Notes: generated by a model not told the origin, from the sequence alone. Positions 34,266-47,753 are shown, counted from the stretch's first letter. The stretch: 64,000 nucleotides of DNA from Amborella trichopoda (GCF_000471905.2 NW_006498233.1:2864073-2928072), one strand, 5' to 3'. Made by a program: numbers and translations.

Positions 34266-36725
34266 GATATCAACCCATATACCTGATCTACAGCAAGGAT
34301 ACTAATTCAATATCTTTATCCTTTTTAGAGAACAGGTCCAAGCAGGTATTTAAGAGCACGAAATCAATCTCTTTTTCTTTTCCTCACTCTATCTTAGTAC
34401 TGCAATCAATGTTTGAGAAACTTATGGCAATGAGATGTCTCCTCGCATGGAGTGCCTATCTCAAGGAAAATATGCGAACCCCTTTTCTTGACTGCTTGCT
34501 AGTCGTTTACAATCCTTTCCAAGAGATAAACTTCAAATTCCTTTTGATAACCATCAAATATCATCTTTACATCTTCATCGTCGATCTCTTGATGATGCTT
34601 ATCCTTTTCTTAACCTTCACGCTAAATCCTCACTTCCGTCTTTATGTGAGTCGACCTCACATAGGTTTTGAATTCAAACTTGAAGCCTCACACGAATTTG
34701 AATCCGCGGGTAAATCTTTTGAGCCTAATCACAATCTTGAATCTATGCCTATCATGTGCGACCAACCATATACGCAGCCTGGAATTCATGCTTTTCTCAT
34801 GTGGCCAACCATCCATCTTTGAATTTTGAATGTGCAGTCTTGCGAGTCATTCTAGTTGTATAATGATAAAAACTAGAACAACGTCCTCTTTCATTGCTCG
34901 TTGGTTCATTTTTCTACTCATCCAGCTGAATATACACTTTCTCCATTTGTATTAAACATTTCTTTTAGTAGTAATAAGATATTGAACCGAGGATCCAATG
35001 GTCCCAATTTCCTGAAAAATTCCTCACATTCACGAAGAAATTACAGTATTAGTAGTTCAATGTTATTCTATTTGGAACGCAAAAGATATGGGGATTTTTA
35101 AAAGCTCCAAACGTCAAGCTCTACAGACAATGGGTTATCCCACCTCCGACTAATGCGAGACCTCAGGGAGAGGGTCACAATGAGTTGAACATGGTTTCTT
35201 GTGAGTCTCAAATTAATCCTGAAGGCATCGAGCTTCGAGGTGTCAGTTAAGGCATATCCGAACTGACAATGGATATGGACATGGGATTAAGCCAGGTTCA
35301 AACATTTCTCAAGTCATATCATCCTTGGAAATTTATCCTTAGCATATACATCTTAGGGATTCACCTCAATATATCAATATATGACGAACCTCCCCTTAAC
35401 GTTCGTCAGTTAAAACCCCATTATTTCAACGTACGACGGATCTTTTAAAGAGTTGTATCACATCTCACCTAGAACTCCTCTAGTATCAAGTGGAGAGACA
35501 TTTATGTGTCAAGGAATATATGCATTCTGGGGTTCTGTCTCAAATAGAAATGTCTTCATTATCTTTTATCATAGACTGTAAGTTATAATACAAATGCATA
35601 ACTAACAGTAATTGTCAAGCCATATCTATTCCCCCATATATCACATGGATAGGTGCGCAGTGAGTCTTAGGAGTATATGTGTCCTAGGACATATCTCAAG
35701 ATAAGATGGCTTCACCATTTTACGTCAACCTTGAATATGTTTAGCGGATGAGCTCTTGAAACTATCAATCATGAAAAATTTTAAGGACTAACTGACGAAT
35801 CAAGATTCCTTTAGGCATATCAAGCTTCTCATATGATGGATCTTGAACATATAGTATATTTTGCATCACATGGGGCATTTCATTTTCAGTAATCCTCATA
35901 CGAAGCTTAGCTGATATATCATTATCAAAATGTATCTGGTCCTTGTATGTAACTAAAAACACACGCAACATGTAGCAAGAGCCTAAATTGTGTACCAAAC
36001 CTAGTTTCCAAAATTTTTCAACTATCATCAAAATTTTCCCTACATGTTCTTGTGAACTTTTCAAAAATCTTAATTTCTTTGCTTAAAAAGTAACCCAGAA
36101 CTTTATATATGTTTCATAATCCTACCAATCTTCAAAAACCTTCTAAAATATTTTTAAAAACGAAGGAGTTTCATGGAGGCTTGGATATCATGTTTCCTTC
36201 ACCACCAAATCCTGGATCGCCATGCTGGCAAACCCTTAGGGGAAGAAAAAAAGACGAACCCATGGGTTCTCAAAAAACAAAAAATCCGAACCTGTGGACT
36301 CCAAGAATTAGAATCGAAGGAGAAGAAAGAAGATCAATTTTCCAAGAATACATTCATTTCATACTTTTTCTAAATCAGAATCCCATTCGATTGGAGAACC
36401 AGACCCTAAGAAAAATGTCTAAACTCGAAGATGACTACACTGACAACATCCCAAGTAGCATTGGGGTGTCTATAACAAGAAGTGTCTTTGGTTCAAATAT
36501 AGAATGATTCTTATTGACTATCACTTATGATCCTGATTATCGAAGACCACTCGACCCCACTGACTAAAAGATAACAGTACTAGTTCAATGTCTTATGGAT
36601 CAAAAGTATCCATCGGTGTAACACCTAGAATGATCTCTCAAAAAATGTTTGCTTCCTATAGTGTCTCATGCATCCACTTCTTTGTCATTCCCCTGGTGTT
36701 CCAGGTGAAAATCAAATAGGGCAAC
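34266..36725. other. Unassigned region between element B and LTR D
   Basis: AT-rich sequence with only short open frames: 34409-34822 (+, 137 codons), 35765-36064 (-, 99 codons), 36109-36507 (+, 132 codons). I recognise no domain in any of them. By position before an LTR start (36726), the right part could be the 3' end of the internal region of element D. The left part could equally be another decayed element or unique genomic DNA. No motif allows a choice. Confidence 0.35.
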
Positions 36726-38655
36726 TGTAGACACCCCCTTGAAATTCTTGATGTGGGAGTTCGTAAAAACCTCGATTCTAATTCCAAAAAAACCACATAA
36801 ACCCTAGCAGATCATAGGCAACCTAAATTCAATATAATTGTACCAACCTACCCAAAACCTATCTCAAGCAATAGTAGGCCCTGAGAATTTTGTAGCAATC
36901 CAAAGACCGCCCTAATCAGACCTACAAATCAAAAGTAATAAGCCTAAGGAGTTTAAGGAGGGAAAATTCCCAAAATGCCCTTGCTTATGGACATGGGAGA
37001 TGCACCTCATGCAACACGTGTCGAGCATGCGCCTAGGCCCGAGTGGGGAAGCCCGTTTGTCCCAAACTGGTCTGATTATGAAGAGAAAAAGAATAAACCC
37101 AATAAATCCAAATAAATTCGAAAAACTCATAAACAAATCCAAAAAGAAGAAAAAAAATCACTATTTCAAGCCTACAAATACAGCCTTCAAAACAAAGAAA
37201 AAGAAAAGAAATTCTCTAGACATCCTTAGAAAATAGAACACAATTTTCAAAATTTGGAAAATTAGCCAAAAATACCCGAAATTAGGAAAACGCCTTGGAA
37301 AATTTCTAAAGAAAATAAGAAATATCCCTCAAAAATCCCCGAATTCAAATTCTACCCTAGGAAATCCGACACCCTTTGGCCCATTTGGTTCTTTGAATTC
37401 ATATTTCTAGGAAATATTTTTCTGCGAAAAGGCAAGGCCAATCGTGTGTGGTTCAATTAGAATTGACATTTTTGTTGCAATTTTGATTTCCATGGGATTC
37501 TCGAATGCTCATTTTAAGCCTAAATGTTTTAAATCTCAATTCTACTAAAATATGTGGAATTAACATTTCATGAAAACGACCCATTTTGTTGCTGATGAAC
37601 GAAAATATATTAAAAATTTTAGAGAGGGAAACTATATCAAATTTTTGAGAGAAAAAACATATTAAAATTTTAGATAGAGAAACCATATCAAGACATTAAA
37701 TTTTAGAGAGAGACACTATATCAAATTTTAGAGAGAGAAAGTATATGAATTTTTTTAAATAGAAAATACATGAAATTTTTTAGAGAGAGAAACTATCTCT
37801 AATTTATTAGAGAGAGCATCTTAAAATTTTAAAGAGAAAACCTATCTCAAATCTTAAGTTTTAGAGAGAGAAAGTACCTTAAAATTCTATAAAGAGAAAC
37901 TACATTAAATATTAGAGAGAGGAACTACTTAAAATTTTAAGAGAGAAATATCTCAAAACTTTTAGAGAGAGAAAATATCTCGAATTTTAGGTTTTAAGTT
38001 TTAGAAAGGTAATATATTAAAATTTTAGAGATTAGAAACTAAATCAAACTTCAAATAGAGAAACAACCTGAAATTTTTATAGAGAGAATATATCTGAAAT
38101 TTTAAGTTTTTGATAGAAAAAATATCTTAAAACTTTAGAGAAAAACTATATCAAACTTTCGATAGACAAAGTCCCTAACATTTTTTTAGAGAGAAACTAT
38201 TTCACAGTTTTAGATAAAAAAACTATCTTAAATTTAAAGTTTTAGAGAGAGAAAATGTATTAAAATTTTAGAAAAAGAAACTACTTGAAATTTTTAAAAA
38301 GATAAACTAACTCAAAATTTAAGTCTTAGAGAGAGAAAGCATATTCACATTTTAAAGAGAGTAACTTTATCAAATTTTAGAATAAGAAAGTACCTAAAAT
38401 TTCTTAGAGAGAGAAATTATCTGAAAGTATTTAGAATGAAATTATTTTAAATTTTAAGTTTTAGATAAAGATGGTACCTTCAATATTTGAAGCGAGAAGC
38501 TACCTAAAATTCTTTATGAGAGAGAAACTATCTCAAAATTTTTATAGAGAAAAACTATCTTAAATTTTAAGTTTTATAGAAAGAATCTAAAAATTTTAGA
38601 GATAAACTAAATAAAACTTTAGCGAAAGAAAGTATCTAAAATTTTAAGAGAGAAT
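36726..38655 (+). mobile_element. LTR D: 5' part of an LTR of a further element, interrupted
   Basis: TGTAGACACCCCC at 36726 looks like the start of a plant Gypsy LTR, and AAATAGGGCAAC just before it could be a weak polypurine tract. From about 37600 the sequence becomes an AT-rich degenerate tandem array. At 38656 it is cut by the start of a Tat LTR. AGAAT at 38651-38655 is the candidate target duplication of that insertion. The family of D cannot be named, since no coding domain is linked to it. Confidence 0.5.
37600..38650 (+). repeat. Degenerate AT-rich tandem array with TTTTAGAGAGAGAAAC core
   Basis: About a kilobase is built from variants of ATTTTAGAGAGAGAAACTAT followed by ATCAAA or CTTAAA, at an irregular spacing of about 25-45 bp. 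Units vary in length and in AGAG count, so the array is old. There are no open frames of note. It lies in LTR D up to the point of insertion of element E. Confidence 0.8.
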
Positions 38656-40165
38656 TGTTTAAAGACATTTTTTCAGCACCATGGGTCCCCGATACGTAAT
38701 AAAATAAAGAAGCCGGTCAATAAATCCTGACAAACAGTGAAAATTTTAACAGTCTCATAATGGCCCCATAACTAGTCAAGATCTTCATAAAGACTCTAAA
38801 AATTTTCCTTCCAAGTTTTGTCATAGTCCGATATGACTAAAACAGTATAGATTGAGAAACAGTTTCGGCAGAATTAGTCTCTAATACCCTGAAATGGACC
38901 CCATAACTAGAACTATATTTTTAGTATGTTAAATAGCTGTGGGACATGTCCATTGGATTCGACATGGTTGAAAACCTCCAAGGGTCAAATTTCCCAGGAA
39001 GAAGTTATGGTTAAAAGAACAAAACAGGAGGAGTCGCACACTATTCCCATGCGGCCTCCCTGTAAGTAATCACCATTAATAGGACAGTCACGAACAGTGA
39101 CTTGTGATGCTCATATCTCACTATCAGTGACTTGTGATCATGTTTGTCTCGTCAAGATGAGCGTTTTGATATGTGGTAGGCCCCGTGACGATGCCTAAGC
39201 GCAGAGAAAAGTTAGAGAGAAGTTGATCCATGAAGAAAGTTGCAAGAAAATCAACCGCAACACACGTCAGTTGGGCTGTCAAATCATGAAATTCATGAAC
39301 CCGATCGATGTAAAACTACCTGCATCACATGCGTAATGTCCATGACTATCACTGGTCCGAACGCCGCGCATGATGAACGGTCGGATTTCACACACGAAGC
39401 TTATGAAGTGACTGTAAATTTCAGAGACGGAATTCCAGATTCTGGCCAAGATTCCAAAATTGTAAAATCCTCGTCCGGACAAGAAATCAGGCTATATTGT
39501 TACCACACGATCGTGACGGTATGCTCAGTGTGATTCAGTGAAAAAATCACAGAAAAACATCAAGAAACAAGCACACTATCGATATGAAGTTTGCAAGATT
39601 CATCCAAATTTCAAGTCGCATGATCGTGGTTTAAAAACATGATCCATGGCTCGAAGTTGGTATCAAATCAATTGCCATGTCGAGCCCTAGAAGAAAACAA
39701 TCATCTTTCGGACAAACGGGCACCAAAGAAACCCCGGATCATCCATGAAAGATCACGCACGTTCTATGATAGCAACAGGGACAGTTCTGGAATTTTCCTA
39801 ATTGTTGGAAGGGCAAATCATTCATTTTGCACCCTATTTTCTTATTTTATTTAATTCAATTAAATCTTAGTTTTTAGTAATTAGGTTTAATTTTGATCTA
39901 TCCACCCATGTTTGGGAAAGCTCTATATATATCACGTACTATCATTGTACATGGACCGAACTTTTGCTTAATAAAATCTTCATCTCTTCTTGTCGTTGGG
40001 TCAAGTTTTGAGAGAGACAAGAAGGAGAGAGAAATTTTTAGGTTGGTACCCATGAGCTTAAGAAAACAAGGAGATTGCAGGTCAAGGGAGGCGATTCCAA
40101 ACCAGTTGAAGCAATTGGGGGGCTTTCTGTCGTGATCTAAGAGGGCGCCCGCGCGAGCTTCTTAA
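38656..40165 (+). mobile_element. Element E 5' LTR, 3' part deleted
   Basis: It starts TGTTTAAAGACATTTTTTCAGC and follows the Tat LTR through U3, with TATA-like TATATATAT at 39924-39932 and AATAAA at 39970-39975. After a short GAGAGAGA stretch it jumps to sequence matching about 49290-49380 and breaks off near 40165. The CT block, minisatellite, LTR end and primer binding site are all missing, so this LTR could not support reverse transcription. Confidence 0.82.
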
Positions 40166-42716
40166 GCCTCATTCCCTACACTCCTCTTGAGTCAGGACTC
40201 ATAGTCCGGCTCTCAGGTTTTCTCCTGGGTTGGTGTGAGAAGGGACTTAAAGGTCCCTAACTCCCCACTTCTTAGCCCTTGTGGACCCTCCACCAAGGCC
40301 CTTCACATTGGTGGCACACATGCCACCACACACGGCATGCACCCTGCTAATGGCAAGTCCTTTGCCGGTCATATTGCTGAGGTACGTCGAAATGCTGCTC
40401 TATCCGCTCTCACGAAAGGCAAGCAGGTTGGCATCGCCCCTGAGGGTCGCTGCAAGGCCACCCCCCATACTCCTTCACTACCCCGAACCTCTATGCCTAG
40501 AGGCTCGACACACCAAGGGGGAGATCTTGGGGCCTCTACCTCTCGCACACACCTAATGGCTCGTGGTCCAACCACTCGAGCCACACCTTGGAGCAACTTT
40601 CATCTTGCCTTGAGCTCGCATCTAAGGCTACACTTTCTCAGGCCAAACCTTACACCCGTCATGCATCTGCATTCCATGGCTCGAGGTAGCGCCAAGTTTG
40701 CGCCAGCTCAAGAACGCGAGGGCCGACCACTTCATCCTCCCTCTCAGCACGCACAGCTTCACCCTGTGAGAGACAAACTCCCGCTCGGTCCCTCATAGAC
40801 CCGAGCTTGTGGGACTCGCCTCTTAAGGTCGAACCGACTGATGGAGCGCGGGTTGACCCCCAAGTGACCCGGAAGGCTAGCTCTAAAGGTGCACATGCAC
40901 TGACTTTGCAAGCTCCTCCCCGCTCCCGACTCAGGCGGAGTCACGAGCTAGATCTTCCTTTTGCCACCCTTCCTTCATCAGGCAAACATCTCGAGACCTG
41001 GTACTCAAAGGTTTTCCTTAAGAGTACCATCTTGAGTAAGCCACCTTAAGTCAGCCATGAACCCAGGCCTCACTAAGGAATTGGGGACAAAGGCCTGATG
41101 GCAGATAGAAGCAGACTCCAAGGTGGCAGCCTGGATTGCCCTTTACCCTTGGACCCCACTCTCTATTCCAGCTAATGGACACAGCCCTCGCATGCTTAAG
41201 AAAGACGAGGCAGTCCAAATCCCAGGCTCGATTCTGGGCTGAAGTCTATTGCAACCTCAAAATCAAGCAGAAGAGAGGCCTGCAGCTCCTAGCTAGAGAG
41301 GCCCCTTAGTCAGTTGAGGTTACCACTCTTGATTACCTCCTGCCTCACAATCCCTTCTTCCCTCTTCAGATTCCAAAACCTGAGCAAGAAGTCCAAGATT
41401 GCTCGGTGGTTACCGTCATAGGAACGACCGAGCTGCCAAGAAATCACAGTCCTAAGACCATCGAGAACTGGTCCTCACACGGTCGGCGTACAAGACTCGA
41501 GTCCAGTCGGGGCATGCTGAGCCCATACTGACCAACTGGCCACGTACGACTCGCCAACCCCGGCAGTTCGCTACTCCACCTGGCTTTGTCTCACCAAAAG
41601 AAACAGTCAGTGTCATGGTGATCAACGAGCCAAATGATGCCCAAAAAAAGCAGATGAACATGTTCGAGGTAATGATGTAGTCCATTCTCGAAAATATGGA
41701 TTACCTAGAAGCCTCAAGGTGCCCTTCTCACCATGAGACCAATTCCCCATCTGGTGAGGACATAGCTCCCGGGCAAGTTCCCCCACCGATTTCCCAAGAC
41801 AGCTCTACTCTCACATGGTTTCGCAAACTGACATAGATGCCATGGTGACCCAAAGTCTTAAGAATAAGGTCTCGGGCATGCAAGAGGCACCGCTCTACCA
41901 AAATCCATAACCACTCGTACATCGACCAGGTGCCATTTCCCCCAAACTATCAAAAAGGGAAGCTCCCCCTGTTCAACGGTACTACATCTCTGCACCAGCA
42001 TATCGCACACTTCCAAGTTGCTTGTCAAGAGATGGCAACTAACGGGCGACTCCTCCTCCGTCAATGCATCGAGGCTCTCGAAGGGCCAGCCTTTCAGTGC
42101 TATGCTCGGTTGATGCCAAACTGGGTACACACATGGCAGTAAATGGAGCAATTGTTTTACCAATGCCTCTATGAAGTCCAAAGAGTCATGGTGACCATTG
42201 AGCTCCTCACTCTGACTCAAGAACCCTGGTGAGCCAGTTGATAAATTCATCACCCGATGGAGAGAGTTGGCAACCTACCGCACCACCATTCGGAATGCTA
42301 CAAACTCTACTCTTAATTCTCTGATCTATAGAGGTAAGGTGGTCTTACCCCTCGAGGTTCAAATACCCTCACTCCATATCGCTATACATCAGGGACTGAT
42401 ATAAGATAAGAGGGTCAAGCTCCTTTATCAAGAGTTGGATGCCCTCGATGAAAAGAGACTAGAGGCCCAGCAAAACCTTGAGCTTAATCAGGGGAGAATG
42501 AAGAGAGCCTTTGACAAGCCTTTCAAGGTTCGCTCATTCGCTCGTGGCGACCTAGTCTTAGCAGTCAAGAGACCGATTGTCATGCATGGACACCACAAAG
42601 GAAAATTCGAACCCAAGTGGGAAGGTCCCTTCATAATCAAAAAGATCACACTAAACAGGGCCTATATACTGGCCAACGCTGATGGAGAAGAAGTAATGTC
42701 CCCTATCAATGGGTGA
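40166..42716 (+). pseudogene. Element E, gag joined to integrase C-terminus
   Basis: 40235-40798 (187 codons open) is the gag N-terminal region (LKVPNSPLL, GKSFAGHIAEVRRNAALS, TKGKQVGIA). The gag core is at about 41880-42270 (VPFPPNYQKGKLPLFNGTTS, HFQVACQEMATNGRLLLRQC). Near 42275 it jumps into the integrase end (YRTTIRNATNSTLNSL, then DALDEKRLEAQQNLELNQGR, KFEPKWEGPFI at 42435-42716, ending SPING*). The ~5.2 kb between, covering protease, reverse transcriptase, both RNase H domains and the integrase core, is absent. It is a non-autonomous deletion derivative. Confidence 0.85.
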
Positions 42717-45700
42717 TATCTAAAGAAGTATTATTCTTAATGTTCTCTTAAAATGCAGTGCATGCAGTAGAAAGAAAGAAATGGAAAAGAAAAATAATAA
42801 CCCAACTCAAAAGAAATTAATTTCTTTTATTGCAAAGGCCCATTATCATGAAGGTTACAGATACAGTATCAACAGTTGTTTTTGCTTCAGAGAAAAAGGG
42901 GATGTTCGCGCCGAAGCATCGCTCCTTCGAAGGGAAAAAAATAATTTTTGAGTCAGCTTCAATTCATCTGACGAAGTACGGCTGGTTTCTAGGAGAGGGA
43001 AGAAGTACTCTGATAGAGTCTATCAAATATACAAAGCGGACTTCCCTTACAAAGAACTAGCCTATGATGGATGCCCTTCCTCAGAACAACATGGACTTCA
43101 CTGTTGTGCTGGAGGACTTGGCTTCCAATAGACCACGGTGGATGGTCCTTCTCATTAGCCATCACTCTTGACCCCCACAAAGCATTGTCATCCATGGTCA
43201 TTACCACATGAAACTCAATACCAAGCATGATCATTGCCACTCATGGCTCAATGTCATGGGCGACCACTACCGCAAGGAGCTCAATGCCACGTTATACCAT
43301 CACCACGGGCAAGCCCACACCACACGCAACCATGTTGTGAGCAGCATGCTACCAAGCATGGCTGTCGCCCCGTGAAGCTTAACCCTATGTGACAGCAGCA
43401 CTGCATGCGCCTTATTGTCGTACATGCCCTTATTGTGCCCCGGTTCCCACCATTTCCAATTCCCAGGGGCATTAACCCTCACGCCTCTTCGGTTTCCCCA
43501 ACTATCCTCCCTCGGTGATGGTCAACCTTCTCACGACCTTTTGCTTCCCTCGCAACCCTCCGGGTTTTCGCCGAAAACTCTTCTCCATCCACTGGAGACC
43601 CCCATCTGACCCTGTTCTTCCCCTTACCGGTAGCCAGGAATATTAGGAAACCATCGAAATTTCACTGTGTTTCTAGTGAGCTCACTGCTGCTCCTCCTTC
43701 TTCTCTTTCGATAACCAGCAGACCATCAGAGTCCCTTGGCCTCTCTGCAACCTGCCGGCAACAACAAAACTATTAGAAGATCAATGGAACACTGGCAAGG
43801 TGCCACTGCAACCCTCGGAGTTTCACCAGAAGTCCACCAAGAAGTCCCTGTGCACACCGAAAATGGTGTCGCGACTTGATGGCACCACTATTTATCACAC
43901 GATAGCTGCTATTCCTCACCAGAAAAGTCTCGGTGAATCTCTGCGAAGCTCCTTGTTCCCTACTCGAGAGGCCTTGACACTCCTTGAAAATGTTCCCAAG
44001 CACTCCACAAGGCTCACGACTTGCTGAAGTTTGCTAAAGAACTCCTAAATGCCTGCACACTATGATTTTTGGCCGGGAAACTCTTGTCGAAAGTCTCTTA
44101 ACAGAAGCTCCGTCTCTCTCTAAAAACTCTCTTCACTGTTTTAACGTTTGGTAAAACAGTAAAATGGGGTTTCACCCCCTTTTATACTCAGCAGTGCCGT
44201 GAAATGCCCCTCACAAGTTCAAAATGACCCTCCAGTCTTCGTCTTCGGACCTCGATAGGACCAGGCCAAGGCAAGGTAAGCCCAAGGCCCAAATGAGCTA
44301 TCTTCGTGCACTTCACCAAGAGGGCTTATCGTCGTGTGCTTTACCAAGGAGCTAACGACACGCACTTCACAAGAGGCTACCCATGTGCGTTATCCATAGG
44401 CCTAACGTTGTGAGCACGTCCTCTAAGCCTAACGTCGTGTGCGTCATCCAAAACTTAGTGTCTTGCGCATGCTATGACACTCTCATCTGGACTATCGTTC
44501 TACATCCCTAGGGAGTTCATTCCCTACACCACAGTATCACTCCTCAGGGAGTCAAGTCTTCAATTACGGCTCTATTCCCCGTGGAGCACGTTTCCTTGCC
44601 ATCTAAACGATCTAGGAGCACGACCCAAAACTGAATGGTCCAAACTATATGACCTTAAACTGTAGTGGAGGTCTAGTTGTACGACCTTAAACTGCATGGT
44701 CCTGGCTGCGTGACTTTAAACTGCATAGCCATGGTTTGAGATACAAGACCTTAAAACTGTAATGCACGTCCCTATAGCAAGACGTTAAAACAACACGACA
44801 AACAGTCCATGCGCATGACTTTAAACTGTGAAATAGACGCACCTCTCTACCCGGTGTATTCTACCACTATCCTTAGTGGGGTTACATCTGTGCTTCAGAC
44901 TGTCATCCCTAATGGAGCTAAAGGTAGGCCACTAAGATTCACATCCATATTGCAGCCCATTATTCCCAGGGAGTTAGGGTCATTCTTACCTTTTCAATCC
45001 CCATGAGGTTGCATCTGTGCTCTAGCCTGTCATTCTCAACGGAGTTACATACCATTGTTCATTATCTCTGTGGAGTCATGCTTACCCCTTTAATCCCCTG
45101 TGGGTCAGTCGCGCATCAAGTTATTCTATCCTCAAGAGTCGAGTTACTTTCCATGAGCCATGGAGTTCCGTCTTTCACATTGTGGGGTCATACTTGTCCC
45201 TTAATCCCCAGTGAACTCTGCTTCTCCATCTAAACTCTTGCTGGTTTTAACTATTTTTTATCCCCAGGGAGTCGGATTGCTATTCACAGACCTATTCCCC
45301 ACAGAGTATCACCTACATGGCAACCCACCTAAACGGTCTAGTTGTACGAACCTAAACTGCATGGTCCAAACTATATGACCTTAAATTATAGCGAAGGTCT
45401 AATTACACGACCTTAAACTGCATGGTCCTAGTTGCATGACTTTAAACTGCATAACCACGGTCCAAGCTATATGACCTTAAACCATAGTGCATGTCCTGGC
45501 CGCACGACGTTAAACTGCTTTGCCTAGGTCCAGGAGGCATGACCTTAAAGATGCCCCCACACATACGAACATGCCCTTTACGTGCATCTTCACGCACATC
45601 TTTCGTAACCGACCCATTCATGTGCACGCACCACCTTCATTATTTTCCGAGTGAATCCATTCACTTCATCATTATTATTCATCATTTCCCAGTGAGTCTC

Positions 45701-46277
45701 ACCCATGCTCACAAAATGGCAAACTATTCTTCCATCCATACTCATCGTAAGCTAGTGGGTCACCACTTTTCATCTTCCATTCATACATCTTCCACTTTTC
45801 ATATGTAGCCTCATGTCATCTCCCCAAAGTGAGTCAAATCACCACCATACCCATCTCATGGCCTCTATAGACTGTCATTCATTACCACCATGGTCCATTT
45901 GACGTTAAAAGGCTTTTCACTGGTCCCAAAGGCAAGACCTTAAACACGCCTTAATAAAAAAGAAAAAAAAAAAAAGATAATGGGCATGCTGTATACCTGG
46001 ATAAGGGAACGTCGTGAGTAAAAATGACAAACGGGCATGGTCACAAAACCATGAGTAAAAGAGTTCCATGAAAAAAAAAAGCTCGAGCATGGTGAAAACC
46101 TCAAAAGGGCACCGTGAGCAAAAACGGATGAAAAGGGTCACCATGGCCACAAGGTCATGAGTAAAAGAGCCCAAAAATAAAAGAGGTTGGTGCAAACCGT
46201 CTATACGGTGCCACTTCCCCCAGTCCAAGTGAAAACCTCCAAAGGGTGCTTGGACCATTAAAGCCGGTTGATGCAAC
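42717..46277 (+). repeat. Element E 3' tail
   Basis: The same modules as A and C follow in order: ACAGATACAG-type remnants (42770-43100), the antisense segment (43560-44190), GC-rich repeats around ACGTCGTGTGCGTCATCC (44280-44470), an array of TATCCCCAGGGAGT motifs (44470-45330), decayed ACCTTAAACTGCATGG units (45330-45500), the GTGCATCTTCACGCAC hairpin (about 45585) and CATGGTCACAAAACCATG at about 46037-46054. The last kilobase seen in A is missing and the tail runs straight into the LTR at GATGCAAC. Confidence 0.78.
44179..44187 (-). promoter_or_regulatory. Antisense TATA-like box in element E tail
   Basis: The - strand reads GTATAAAAG followed by GGGGTGAAACCCCATTTTAC. Element C has CTATATAAG followed by GGGGTAATATCCCATTTTCC at the same place. 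A strong TATA form kept in two copies supports a former antisense promoter. The frame downstream here (44003-43773) is short and not clearly alike to those of A and C. Confidence 0.4.
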
Positions 46278-47579
46278 TATTTGAACATATTTTTCAGCAC
46301 CTTGGTCCCTAGTAGGAAGCAGGTCAATAAAGCCTAAAAAACAGTAAAAATTCATGACAGTCTCATAATGGCCCCAGAACTGGTAAAAATCTTTATCAAC
46401 ACTTGAAAAGACCACCTGTCAAGTTTCATCGTAATCAGACATGTCTAAGGCAGTGAACACAAAGGAATAGTTTCGAAAAAATGGCCTCTAGCACCATGAA
46501 ACGGACCCTACAACTGGAACTACATTTTCAATGTCTCAAATCACTGTGGAACCACCACCATTAGATTCGACACGGTCGAAACCCCTCTGGGCTAAGTTTC
46601 AGCTTAATCAGATACTTCATAACAAAGATATGAGCAAAACATTGAAACAGGAGGGATCGCACACTATTCCTGTGTGGCCTCTCTTCACTAAAACACCATT
46701 AAAGGTGGTTGTTTTTACAGTCACAAATAGTCACTTTTAAGGCCCATAACTCACTTGTTCTAAAATAGATTGCTCCAAAATTTGGTGAGCATATTCGTCT
46801 CATTAAGACGAACAATTCGATATGTGGCACGCCTCGAGACGATGTCCGAGCAAGGAGAAATGATAGAGAGAAGTTGTCGATTCGTGAAAAAATTACAGAA
46901 AATTCAGCAGCGACATGTCTCGCTCGATGGACCAAATCACAACGCTTGCGCAACATATCAACACAAAACCAATTCCATTATTTGCGTAAGGTCTAGAGCT
47001 ATCGTTAGTCTGAATCCCATACATAATGGACGGTCAAATTTCATGCACAAAGTCGACGAAGTAATTGAAATTCTGGCCGTCGAATTCAAGATTTCGGCCA
47101 AAACTCAAAAGTTGCAAAATCTTTGTCCTAGCTCCAAATCACGTCCTGTTTGTTGCCACGCGATCGTGACGGCATGATTAGTGCACTACGATGAAAAAAT
47201 TATAGAAAAACATCAAGAAATGAGCACACTATCGATCCAAAATTTCCAAGATTCAAACAAATTTCAAGTCTCGTGATCATGGCTCAAAAACATGATTCAT
47301 GGCTCGAAGTTGGTATCAAAATGATCGTCGTATCGAGCCTTACAAGAAAATAATAATATTTCGATCAGATGGGAATTAGAGCAACCCCGGGTCAGCCACG
47401 GAAGATCACACAAATTCTCGGGCACCAGTAGAGAAACTTTTGAAATTCTACATATTGTTAGGCAAGGGCAAAACATTCTTTTTGCACCCATTTCTAGAAT
47501 TTCTTTTAATTCAATTAAATCGTAATTTTCGGCAATTAGGTCTAATTTTGATCAATCCACTCATGTTTGGGCACAATTC

Positions 47580-47589
47580 TATATAAATA
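47580..47589 (+). promoter_or_regulatory. TATA box of shared Tat LTR
   Basis: TATATAAATA lies 58 bp upstream of the polyadenylation signal. A start near 47610 would give a very short R region and place all following CT and minisatellite repeats in the RNA leader. The same place in the 62380 LTR has decayed to TATGTAAACA (63679-63688). Confidence 0.65.
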
Positions 47590-47646
47590 GGCACTGCCTC
47601 ATTGTAAACAAGACCCATCGGCCTTCAGTTGATGGTTTGAAGATTG

Positions 47647-47652
47647 AATAAA
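47647..47652 (+). terminator. Polyadenylation signal of shared Tat LTR
   Basis: AATAAA in GATTGAATAAAAATTTTG. It is conserved at 39970-39975 in E's 5' LTR, at 63745-63750 in C's 3' LTR and on the - strand at 33009-33004 in B, always shortly after the TATA box. This marks the R region. Confidence 0.6.
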
Positions 47653-47753
47653 AATTTTGATTCTTCGCTTGAACCTGTGAGTATGTCTTGGAGAGAGAGA
47701 GAGGAGATAGAAGAAAAGGGTCGATACCCTTCAGGCCGGAAATTTTCTTTCTC

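Noticed and set aside
34409..34822. 137-codon + strand frame as a host gene
   Set aside because: No recognisable domain or splice structure, AT-rich context and transposon surroundings. I keep the region only as unassigned.
43415..44027. Several 60-76 codon frames on the + strand of the element E tail
   Set aside because: They are short, unlike the matching positions in A and C, and overlap the antisense segment and GC-rich sequence where chance frames are common.
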